A DNA stretch of 5,450 nucleotides, from positions 1-5,450 of the forward strand of contig RFSU01000156.1 in assembly GCA_009923795.1 (NCBI GenBank). Direction: 5' to 3'. This DNA comes from Sphingomonadaceae bacterium. GTDB lineage: Bacteria; Pseudomonadota; Alphaproteobacteria; Sphingomonadales; Sphingomonadaceae. The notes under the pieces were generated by a model. It saw only the letters and a program-made list of their open reading frames with translations. It did no database searches and was not told the origin of the DNA. The position numbers were made by a program, and so were the translations under genes. Shown piece by piece: positions 1-5,450 of the stretch (position 1 is its first letter; each line of letters starts with the position of its first letter).

Positions 1-1259
1 ATGCGGCTGTCCTGCCCGCTTATTATGACATGCTCGATGCCGTGGCCGATGTGCTGCGCGATTTGGCGATGAAGACGCCTCCCAATGTCGGCGGCGGCAT
101 GAAGATGTTGATTGATGGCGCGCTGCAGGGCCGCCGTCTGGCGCGCTTGCCGATTGAGCGCCAGCGCGATGTGCTGGACTTGTTTACCAAATCCGCCCGC
201 ACTTTGCTCGATAGCTGGTTTGAAAGCGAAGCGGTGAAAGCCGCCTTTGGCTTTGACGCGGTGGTTGGCAATTATGCGTCCCCCGATACGCCCGGCTCTG
301 CCTATGTTCTGCTGCACCACGTCTTTGGCGAAGTGAATGGCAATAAAGGCTCTTGGGGCCATAGCGTCGGCGGTATGGGCGCGATTACGCAGGCCATGGC
401 CCGTGTTGTGACGGCGATGGGCGTCGAGATCAGCCTTGAGACGCCGGTGGATCGCGTTCTTGTGGATGGCGGCAAGGTCGCCGGTGTCCGGCTACAGAGC
501 GGCGAAGAGGTGATGGCCGATCGTGTCATTTCCAATGTCGGGCCGAAAATCCTCTATGAACACATGTTTGACGATGGCGATCTCAGCCCTGAATTCCGCC
601 GCCGGATGAAGGGGTTTAAGGCAGGGTCCGGCACATTCCGGATGAATGTCGCCTTGTCCGAATTGCCCAAATTCACCTGCCTGCCTGAACCGGGCGAGCA
701 TCATCAATCGGGCATCATCATCGCGCCCACGCTCGACTATATGGATCGCGCCTTCACCGATGCCAAAACCTATGGCTGGTCGAAAAAGCCGATTGTGGAA
801 ATTCTCATCCCCTCCACCGTGGATGATAGCTTGGCCCCTCCCGGCCAGCATGTCGCCTCGCTCTTTTGTCAGCAATTTGCCCCCGAGCTGCCCGATGGGC
901 GCGATTGGGATGCCGAAGAAGGCAAGGCCGCCGATACGATCATCGATACGGTGGAAGCCTATGCCCCCGGCTTTCGCGCCTCAATTCTCGGCCAGCAAGT
1001 CCTCTCTCCCAAAGGGTTGGAGCGGATGTTCGGGCTTGCAGGCGGCGACATTATGCACGGCAATATGTCGCTCGATCAGCTTTGGTCCGCGCGGCCGATG
1101 TTGGGCAATGGAGCCTATCGCGGGCCGCTTTCGGGCCTCTACATTTGTGGTGCTGGCACACATCCCGGCGGCGGCGTGACAGGCGCGCCGGGCCATAATT
1201 GCGCACAGGAAGTGCTGGCAGATCGCAGCTTCTTCGGGCGCCTGTTGCGCCGGGCCTGA
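1..1259 (+). CDS. PYROXD2/phytoene desaturase-like FAD-dependent oxidoreductase, C-terminal part (5' end off window)
   Basis: The frame is open to the left edge: codons before the ATG at 30 read AAVLPAYYD, so that ATG is probably internal and the N-terminus, with the FAD-binding GxGxxG motif, is missing. Residues here are numbered from that ATG. A glycine-rich stretch NKGSWGHSVGGMGAI (about 105-119) is typical of the PYROXD2 branch of the CrtI/phytoene desaturase superfamily. It is followed by a strand-rich segment ending VISNVGP (about 166-172). The C-terminal motif YICGAGTHPGGGVTGAPGHN (371-390) is the family's FAD-contacting signature. Such enzymes oxidise hydrophobic substrates, but the physiological substrate of the PYROXD2 branch is not settled. 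No carotenoid genes lie nearby, so a carotenoid role is not supported. It converges with spt, with 20 nt between the stops. The family is confident; the substrate is unknown. Confidence 0.
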   Translation, partial: AAVLPAYYDMLDAVADVLRDLAMKTPPNVGGGMKMLIDGALQGRRLARLPIERQRDVLDLFTKSARTLLDSWFESEAVKAAFGFDAVVGNYASPDTPGSAYVLLHHVFGEVNGNKGSWGHSVGGMGAITQAMARVVTAMGVEISLETPVDRVLVDGGKVAGVRLQSGEEVMADRVISNVGPKILYEHMFDDGDLSPEFRRRMKGFKAGSGTFRMNVALSELPKFTCLPEPGEHHQSGIIIAPTLDYMDRAFTDAKTYGWSKKPIVEILIPSTVDDSLAPPGQHVASLFCQQFAPELPDGRDWDAEEGKAADTIIDTVEAYAPGFRASILGQQVLSPKGLERMFGLAGGDIMHGNMSLDQLWSARPMLGNGAYRGPLSGLYICGAGTHPGGGVTGAPGHNCAQEVLADRSFFGRLLRRA

Positions 1260-1268
1260 GGCCCGGCG
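1248..1268. terminator. GC-rich hairpin between convergent genes, probable (weak) terminator
   Basis: CGCCGGGCC (1248-1256) and GGCCCGGCG (1260-1268) form a perfect 9-bp inverted repeat with a 3-nt loop. The loop is exactly the TGA stop codon of the oxidoreductase gene. A G-U pair can add one step on the plus strand (1247 with 1269). On the plus strand the only T-rich tail is TTTT at 1278-1281, about 10 nt past the stem. On the minus strand no U-tract follows. The position between two converging stops argues for a terminator or 3'-end stabiliser for one or both transcripts, but it is not a textbook intrinsic terminator. Confidence 0.
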
Positions 1269-1279
1269 TCCAATCAGTT

Positions 1280-2482
1280 TTAGCCGATAATGCCGACCGC
1301 GCGTCCGGCGGCTTCAAAGCGGGTGAGGATGTCCTCCACCTGATCGGCCGTGTGTTCTGCACATAGCGAACAGCGCAGCAGGGTCATGCCAGCTGGCGTC
1401 GCTGGCGGGCGGGCGAGGTTCACATAAAGCCCGTTGTTGAGCAGCGCTTCCCACATGGCGGCCCCGCGTTCCAAATCCGGCATGATCACCGCAATAATGG
1501 CGCTTTGTGGCGTATCTGTTCCCAGATCAAAGCCCAAGGCCTTGAGCCCACCATGCAGGCGGCGCGAATTTTCCCACAGATGCGCGCGCTTATTGCCCGC
1601 GTGCATCAGTTTGCGGATCGAGGTGGCAGACGCGGCCATGACCGTCGGCGGCAAAGATGCCGTGAAGACATAAGGGCGGCAGACCAGCCGCATTATTTCA
1701 AACTTCGGATGGTTGGACACGCAAAAGCCGCCGACCGTGCCGACGCTCTTTGAGAAGGTGCCGATCACGAAGTCGACCTGATCCAACATGCCCTGATCTT
1801 CAGCAACGCCGCGCCCATTGGGGCCGATAAAGCCCATAGAGTGCGCCTCATCGACCAGAACCATCGCGCCGTGCGCCTTGGACACGGCAATCATTTCCTT
1901 GAGCGGCGCAATATCGCCGAGCATGGAATAAACACCTTCCAAAATGACGAGCTTGCCCGCCTCTGGGGGCAGGCGCTTCAGCCGCTTTTCGAGCGCCTCA
2001 ACATCATTATGCTTGAACGGGACAACTTCGGCATCACCCATTTTGCAGCCGTCCCAGATTGAGGCATGGCTGTCGATATCCAGGATGATGTAATCACCCT
2101 TGCCCGCAATGGTCGAGATAATGCCGAGATTGGCCTGATAGCCCGTCGAAAACACCATGGCATGATCCATGGCGTAAAATTCTTTTAGCGCCTCTTCGAC
2201 CAGCTTATGTCCCTGATAGGTGCCATTGAGGACGCGGCTGCCGGTTGTGCCGGCGCCAAATGTGTCCAACGCCTCTTTGCCCGCGGCCAGAACATCGTCG
2301 TCAAAGGTCATGCCCATATAATTATAGGTGCCGAGCAAAATCGTTTCGCGGCCATTGCACACGGCAATTGTCGGCGATTTGACTTCGTCCATCACCAGCG
2401 AAAAGGGATCGCGCACACCCGTTGCAAGAAGGCCTTCGCGCTGTTGGATCAGCGGATCAAATTTCGAAAATAAATCGGTCAT
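1280..2482 (-). CDS. spt: serine palmitoyltransferase (PLP-dependent, sphingolipid synthesis)
   Basis: This 400-residue protein belongs to the alpha-oxoamine synthase family of PLP enzymes. It condenses L-serine with a long-chain acyl thioester to give 3-ketodihydrosphingosine, CO2 and free thiol carrier, the committed step of sphingolipid synthesis. Visible residues are the PLP-stacking His139 (DSHAS), Asp211 and His214 in VDEAHSMGF, the Schiff-base Lys245 in GTFSKSVGTVGG, and Arg358 and Arg370. These match His159, Asp231, His234, Lys265, Arg378 and Arg390 of the S. paucimobilis enzyme at a constant offset of 20, which separates it from KBL and BioF relatives. The shorter N-terminus fits a soluble homodimer; no membrane segment is visible. 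The start lies 3 nt after the acp stop, with a weak GGGG ribosome site (2490-2493) inside the end of acp, so translation is probably coupled. It ends in a convergent hairpin region. Confidence 0.
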   Translation of the reverse strand: MTDLFSKFDPLIQQREGLLATGVRDPFSLVMDEVKSPTIAVCNGRETILLGTYNYMGMTFDDDVLAAGKEALDTFGAGTTGSRVLNGTYQGHKLVEEALKEFYAMDHAMVFSTGYQANLGIISTIAGKGDYIILDIDSHASIWDGCKMGDAEVVPFKHNDVEALEKRLKRLPPEAGKLVILEGVYSMLGDIAPLKEMIAVSKAHGAMVLVDEAHSMGFIGPNGRGVAEDQGMLDQVDFVIGTFSKSVGTVGGFCVSNHPKFEIMRLVCRPYVFTASLPPTVMAASATSIRKLMHAGNKRAHLWENSRRLHGGLKALGFDLGTDTPQSAIIAVIMPDLERGAAMWEALLNNGLYVNLARPPATPAGMTLLRCSLCAEHTADQVEDILTRFEAAGRAVGIIG

Positions 2483-2485
2483 GGA

Positions 2486-2728
2486 TTAGCCCCGCAGCTT
2501 GATGACGGCATCCACCAACTGGCCAACCGTTTCGATTTCTGCCTGCATGTTCATCGTGATGATGATGTCAAATTCATCTTCCACGGCGGCGACGAAATCC
2601 ATCACGGTCAGGCTGTCCCATTCCAGATCATGCTGGAATGTGGCGGCATCGCTCACCGTCACGCCCTTTTTGTTAAAGGGTTCAATAAGGGTGGCAATTT
2701 GATCAAACATCGTTTGGCGGTCGGTCAT
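2486..2728 (-). CDS. acyl carrier protein dedicated to sphingolipid synthesis
   Basis: This small type II acyl carrier protein is 80 residues from the chosen start. The phosphopantetheine site is the DSL motif in EWDSLTVMDF, with Ser39 modified (codon 2612-2614 on this strand). It is followed by the acidic recognition helix (AAVEDEFDI) and the final helix (TVGQLVDAVIKL), the order of a four-helix ACP. The sequence around the site, with Trp before Asp-Ser-Leu, differs from the usual fatty-acid AcpP pattern GADSLDTVE, so this is a specialised carrier and not the housekeeping AcpP. The spt gene follows after 3 nt, which implies that it delivers the acyl chain to Spt; an unusual ACP beside Spt has been described in Sphingomonas wittichii. 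Two consecutive ATGs occur (2731 and 2728). The ribosome site favours the second; starting at 2731 would give 81 residues. Confidence 0.
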   Translation of the reverse strand: MTDRQTMFDQIATLIEPFNKKGVTVSDAATFQHDLEWDSLTVMDFVAAVEDEFDIIITMNMQAEIETVGQLVDAVIKLRG

Positions 2729-2734
2729 CATTTT

Positions 2735-2739
2735 TCCTT
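2735..2739 (-). promoter_or_regulatory. ribosome binding site of the acp gene (decides between two ATGs)
   Basis: AAGGA on the minus strand lies 3 nt before the ATG at 2731 but 6 nt before the adjacent ATG at 2728. The 6-nt gap is the usual one, so the second ATG is the likelier start. Confidence 0.
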
Positions 2740-2785
2740 AACGCTTATGCGGACATTGCCACGCGAATGCGGCGCAAACGGGGCA

Positions 2786-2811
2786 GCCGCGGGAGGGATC
2801 CTCCCGACGGC
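2786..2811 (-). promoter_or_regulatory. strong hairpin in the fdxA-acp spacer (terminator-like or attenuator)
   Basis: In plus-strand order, GGGAGG (2791-2796), loop GAT, CCTCCC (2800-2805) form a perfect stem. It extends through C2790-G2806 and, past one bulged A at 2807, through GCCG (2786-2789) with CGGC (2808-2811). That gives 11 base pairs with one bulge. It lies 43 nt after the fdxA stop and 55 nt before the acp start. No T-run follows on the minus strand, so it does not fit a simple intrinsic terminator. It may be a factor-dependent terminator, an RNA-processing or stabilising element, or a block that lowers acp-spt expression relative to fdxA. The rest of the 122-nt spacer shows no convincing promoter. 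Confidence 0.
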
Positions 2812-2853
2812 ACAGTGTCCCGCAGTCATTTGAAAAAGGGGCCAAAAGGCAGA

Positions 2854-3195
2854 TCAGTCGCCCTGACCCGGCTCGGCAGAGAAATATTTGTCAAACTTGC
2901 CGTCTTCACCCTTATGATCATCGGCGTCGGCCGGTGTCTGATCGCCCTTGCGGGTGATATTGGGCCATTGCGCCGAATAAGTGGTGTTGAGTTCCAGCCA
3001 TTTTTCGAGGCCGCTCTCAGTGTCGGGCAAAATGGCTTCTGCCGGGCATTCCGGTTCGCACACGCCGCAATCGATGCATTCATTGGGATTGATGACGAGC
3101 ATGTTGTCGCCTTCATAGAAGCAATCGACAGGGCAAACCTCGACGCAATCCATATACTTGCACTTGATGCAGGCTTCGGTCACGACATAGGTCAT
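2854..3195 (-). CDS. fdxA: FdxA, 7Fe ferredoxin ([3Fe-4S] plus [4Fe-4S])
   Basis: This 113-residue soluble ferredoxin is of the Azotobacter FdI type and acts as a cytoplasmic low-potential electron carrier. Cys9, Cys17 and Cys50 fit the [3Fe-4S] cluster, and Cys21, Cys40, Cys43 and Cys46 fit the [4Fe-4S] cluster. Cys12 and Cys25 correspond to the non-ligand or alternative cysteines, and all match FdI numbering with an offset of one. The motifs are CIKCKYMDCVEVCP (9-22) and CIDCGVCEPECP (40-51). The tail after about residue 60 is acidic (ADADDHKGED) and typical of the longer proteobacterial form. The start is firm: a strong GGAGGA site lies 6 nt upstream and the N-terminus MTYVVTEACI is family standard. 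It follows the S4 gene by 33 nt and probably shares its transcript. Its redox partner cannot be told from the window. Confidence 0.
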   Translation of the reverse strand: MTYVVTEACIKCKYMDCVEVCPVDCFYEGDNMLVINPNECIDCGVCEPECPAEAILPDTESGLEKWLELNTTYSAQWPNITRKGDQTPADADDHKGEDGKFDKYFSAEPGQGD

Positions 3196-3201
3196 TTTTG
3201 G

Positions 3202-3207
3202 TCCTCC
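3202..3207 (-). promoter_or_regulatory. strong Shine-Dalgarno site of fdxA
   Basis: GGAGGA on the minus strand sits 6 nt before the fdxA ATG. It is the strongest ribosome site in the window; the S4 gene and spt have only weak ones. This suggests FdxA is translated at a higher level than its operon neighbours. Confidence 0.
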
Positions 3208-3215
3208 GGAGTTAT

Positions 3216-3234
3216 ATCTAAAAATTCGTTAGAT
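3216..3234. repeat. AT-rich inverted repeat across the S4 stop, upstream of fdxA
   Basis: ATCTAA (3216-3221) and TTAGAT (3229-3234) are perfect inverted copies separated by 7 nt. The right arm includes the S4 stop codon and the left arm ends just upstream of the fdxA ribosome site. As RNA the 6-bp stem is weak. As DNA a dyad of this size could bind a dimeric regulator, but it could also be chance in a short AT-rich gap. I do not recognise the site. Confidence 0.
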
Positions 3235-3513
3235 GGCTGAACCCGCCGCGTCAATCGGCTGTGGGGCGGTCAAAAGGAGGTAATGGCTCTGGGCTTCGGG
3301 GGCGGGGCCGCGCCGGGCGGGCAAGGCCTCCACTTGAATGACATGGACAGCCCCCTGCAGCGGCAAGGTGATGACCGAACCGGGCCGGATGGCTGCATGG
3401 GGTCGGTTGATCGCTTGTCCATCCACGCGGATATGGCCCTGCGTGACGATTTTCTGGGCAAGACTTCGGGTCTTGGTGAGGCGGACAAAGAATAAAAACT
3501 TGTCGAGCCGCAT
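3229..3513 (-). CDS. S4-domain RNA-binding protein, Hsp15 (HslR)-like
   Basis: This 94-residue protein opens directly with an S4 RNA-binding domain (residues about 1-55). The signature runs MRLDKFLFFVRLTKTRSLAQ, then GHIRVDGQAINRP, then IRPGSVITL. The fold is shared by ribosomal protein S4, pseudouridine synthases and Hsp15. In E. coli Hsp15 binds free 50S subunits carrying stalled nascent chains; a similar role in ribosome rescue or rRNA binding is plausible here but is inferred from the family. A C-terminal ALPARRGPAPEA segment (about 63-74) is common in alphaproteobacterial members. No catalytic domain is attached. The start lies 6 nt after the helicase stop with no good ribosome site (only a G-rich stretch overlapping the helicase stop), so it is probably translated by coupling. 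Pairing with an RNA helicase supports an RNA-related job. Confidence 0.
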   Translation of the reverse strand: MRLDKFLFFVRLTKTRSLAQKIVTQGHIRVDGQAINRPHAAIRPGSVITLPLQGAVHVIQVEALPARRGPAPEAQSHYLLLTAPQPIDAAGSAI

Positions 3514-3519
3514 CGGCGC

Positions 3520-5450
3520 CTACCGCTTTAACTGACCGAGCAAGGCAAATGCGCCGCTGGTTGGCACCTGTACTGCGGGGCGACGCGGGCGGCCGCGCCA
3601 GCGCCATTTATGGGGATGGGAATCCCCTTCTGGCATAAAGCCCAAGGCACGCATGATCCGGTCATGCGTTGCCGCACCCACGCCCAAGGATGTCGCGAGG
3701 GCAGGGTCTACCATAGCGGTGCGGGCGCCCGCCCGAAGATCATGCGCAGTGCGGGCAATTTTTTCGACCAGATCAATCCGCAGCATCTGCTCTCCAAAGC
3801 GACGAAATCCGGCTGATTGCGCGGCGCGGGCAAGCTCGGCACTTGGCCGGTCGAGCAGGCCAAGCCCCGGCAGCGGCAAGGGCGGCATAGTTTGTGCGCG
3901 CCGCGCCGCGATCAGGGCAAGGCGCAGCCGGGTCGGCTCTGGCTTCAGAAGCGGTGGCATGAACAGGTCAAGCGTGCCGATTGTCACGCCCATTTGCTGA
4001 AGCGCATGCCGATCCTTGCGTTCTAGCCCCGCCAAAACCTCATCGACGCCAGTCCGATCCAGCACGCCGCCCTGTTCGGTCAGTTGCACCAAAATACCGC
4101 GCAGGGTAGGTGCAATATCCGGCGCGCGCGCAGAATGGGTGAGACGGACAAGCGGGGACAGGCGCGTGCGGATCAATTGGCTCAGCCAGCCGTTGAGGCG
4201 CGTTTCAATTGAACTGCGCAGTTTTGGCTCCATCCGGGCAAGTGCGGGGTCGAGATGCAGCCGTGGTTCCAGGAGCGATCGACCGGGCTTGAGCAGGCCC
4301 AATTGTGTTTTTCCCCAAGCAAGGCGCACGGGCGCGTTCGCTTCCGTCAAAATTGCAAAGGCGCTGTCGGGGGCCTCGATTAATCTTTGGACGCGGCGTG
4401 CCAATTCCTTTGGCAGGCGCAGTTCCGCAGCGGCCAGCAGGCGCTTATGGTCTTGCCCACGGGCGGCCGCATCGGGCGTAAAGGTAAAGCCGTTGAGCGT
4501 GCCGATGGTCTCTCCATCAACTGTCACGCCGCCTGCGTCATCTACCTCCACATCCAACAAGGCCGGATCATTGCCGATGGTCTTCATCAGCACAGAAGTG
4601 CGCCGGTCGACAAAACGCTCGGTCAGCTTCTGGTGCAGCGCGTCGGAGAGCTTGAGTTCGAGCGTGCGGGTTTTCTCCGCCCAATGCACAGGGTCTTCCA
4701 ACCAATCTATGCGGTGGGCAACATAGGCCCAGGTGCGCACCGCCGCGATGCGCGCCGCCAATGTGTCGACATCGCCTTGGATGCTGTCGAGCCGGGTCAG
4801 TTCCCGGCCAAACCAATCTGCCGATATGGTACCATTGCCTTCGCTCAAAAAACTGAACATCTGGCCGACAAGCCGGGCATGATGCTCTGGTCCCAATTTG
4901 CGAAAATCAGGCAGGCCGCAGGCCGACCAGAGCCGCGCAATCATGGCCGGGCGACTGGCGCGATCCCGCACTTTGGCATCGCCAGACAAAACGCGCAGCA
5001 CGGCTTGATCAACGGCCTCCGGCGCTGCCCGCAACAAGGGCTGATCCGGCCTCACCTCCAGCGATGCGATCAAATCCTCAATCGAGGAAAAGTCTAAATC
5101 TGGATTGCGCCACAGCAGATGATCCAGTGGTTGAAAGCGGTGCGCCTCAATCCGGTCAATATCCAGTTCGGAAAATTCGGCTGCATCCGGCCCTCCGGCG
5201 AGTACGCCAAATGTGCCGTCGCGCTGGTGCCGCCCCGCGCGCCCGGCGATCTGCGCCATTTCAGGCAAGGACAGGCGGCGTTGTTTCTTGCCATCAAATT
5301 TGGTCAGGCTGGCAAAGGCGACATGACCGACATCCATGTTCAGACCCATGCCAATGGCGTCGGTTGCGACCAGATAATCGACTTCGCCCGCCTGATACAT
5401 GGCGACTTGTGCGTTACGAGTGGCGGGCGACAGCGCGCCCATCACCACGG
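3520..5450 (-). CDS. SUV3-like superfamily 2 RNA helicase, C-terminal part (5' end off window)
   Basis: The frame is open to the right edge. The first codons there read VVMGALSP inside the second RecA-like domain, so the Walker A and DEAD-box half is missing. Numbering from the codon at 5446-5448, motif V is ATDAIGMGLN (28-37) and motif VI is QIAGRAGR (66-73), followed by DGTFG. Both closely resemble the mitochondrial RNA helicase SUV3 and its alphaproteobacterial homologues, which unwind RNA using ATP. About 560 residues of mostly helical, charged sequence follow, longer than the C-terminal region of eukaryotic SUV3, ending in a basic patch HPHKWRWRGRPRRP (611-624) that could contact nucleic acid. 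No frameshift is visible across 642 residues. The S4 gene follows after 6 nt, consistent with one transcript. The helicase family is confident; the RNA substrate and partner nuclease are unknown. Confidence 0.
   Translation of the reverse strand, partial: VVMGALSPATRNAQVAMYQAGEVDYLVATDAIGMGLNMDVGHVAFASLTKFDGKKQRRLSLPEMAQIAGRAGRHQRDGTFGVLAGGPDAAEFSELDIDRIEAHRFQPLDHLLWRNPDLDFSSIEDLIASLEVRPDQPLLRAAPEAVDQAVLRVLSGDAKVRDRASRPAMIARLWSACGLPDFRKLGPEHHARLVGQMFSFLSEGNGTISADWFGRELTRLDSIQGDVDTLAARIAAVRTWAYVAHRIDWLEDPVHWAEKTRTLELKLSDALHQKLTERFVDRRTSVLMKTIGNDPALLDVEVDDAGGVTVDGETIGTLNGFTFTPDAAARGQDHKRLLAAAELRLPKELARRVQRLIEAPDSAFAILTEANAPVRLAWGKTQLGLLKPGRSLLEPRLHLDPALARMEPKLRSSIETRLNGWLSQLIRTRLSPLVRLTHSARAPDIAPTLRGILVQLTEQGGVLDRTGVDEVLAGLERKDRHALQQMGVTIGTLDLFMPPLLKPEPTRLRLALIAARRAQTMPPLPLPGLGLLDRPSAELARAAQSAGFRRFGEQMLRIDLVEKIARTAHDLRAGARTAMVDPALATSLGVGAATHDRIMRALGFMPEGDSHPHKWRWRGRPRRPAVQVPTSGAFALLGQLKR

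Noticed and set aside
1..1259. Carotenoid phytoene desaturase (crtI)
   Set aside because: The C-terminal motif fits the PYROXD2 branch better and no crt genes are near.
1280..2482. Spt as 2-amino-3-ketobutyrate CoA ligase, 8-amino-7-oxononanoate synthase or 5-aminolevulinate synthase
   Set aside because: Both substrate-binding arginines and all other catalytic residues align at one offset with Sphingomonas Spt, and the neighbour is an ACP gene, not bio, tdh or hem genes.
2744..2762. Sigma-54-type promoter upstream of acp (TGGCA followed by GC)
   Set aside because: The GG to GC spacing is 8, not the required 10.
2833..2871. Intrinsic terminator just after fdxA (TTTTT run at 2833-2837 on the minus strand)
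   Set aside because: The only stems before the T-run are a 3-bp GCC/GGC pair or GGGC/GCCC around a long loop, too weak to support a call.
3211..3216. TATAAC as a -10 box for an fdxA promoter
   Set aside because: A start about 7 nt downstream would fall in the fdxA ribosome site, and no TTGACA-like element lies 16-18 nt upstream.
2767..3240. 157-codon plus-strand open frame opposite fdxA
   Set aside because: It is antisense to the conserved ferredoxin and has no recognisable motif.
4016..5097. Two 236-codon plus-strand open frames opposite the helicase
   Set aside because: Their products are Arg/Ser- or Gly/Arg-rich with no family features, and they lie antisense to a well-supported gene in GC-rich DNA.

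Overview
The window looks like chromosomal DNA from a sphingomonad (Sphingomonadales, Alphaproteobacteria). The main reasons are a serine palmitoyltransferase whose catalytic residues all sit at a constant 20-residue offset from those of the Sphingomonas paucimobilis enzyme, a small acyl carrier protein (ACP) gene directly before it as described for Sphingomonas wittichii, and the alphaproteobacterial order SUV3-type helicase, S4-domain protein, 7Fe ferredoxin. The sequence is fairly GC-rich. All six genes have uninterrupted reading frames. I see no transposase, integrase, tRNA, rRNA or CRISPR array, and no sign of recent transfer.

Layout: positions 1-1259 (+) hold the C-terminal part of a PYROXD2/phytoene-desaturase-type FAD oxidoreductase cut by the left edge. 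It converges on the rest of the window, which is all on the minus strand. A strong hairpin at 1248-1268 lies at the convergence. Reading the minus strand from the right edge, the order is: a SUV3-like RNA helicase (5450-3520, N-terminus off the edge); an Hsp15-like S4 RNA-binding protein (3513-3229) 6 nt later; ferredoxin FdxA (3195-2854) 33 nt later; a 122-nt spacer with a strong hairpin; an ACP (2728-2486); and serine palmitoyltransferase (2482-1280) 3 nt later.

Functionally there are two modules. Helicase, S4 protein and FdxA form a tightly packed run: two RNA-handling proteins plus an electron carrier. ACP and Spt form the first step of sphingolipid synthesis, in which the ACP probably carries the fatty acyl chain that Spt condenses with L-serine to 3-ketodihydrosphingosine. 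Whether the two modules share a transcript depends on the hairpin between them. The later sphingolipid enzymes (ketoreductase, ceramide synthase, acyl-ACP synthetase) are not in this window.

I found no clearly undescribed system. The points most worth a second look are the dedicated ACP-Spt pair attached to the helicase-S4-fdxA run where carD is often found, the unexplained hairpin between fdxA and acp, and the stop codon placed in the loop of the convergent hairpin.
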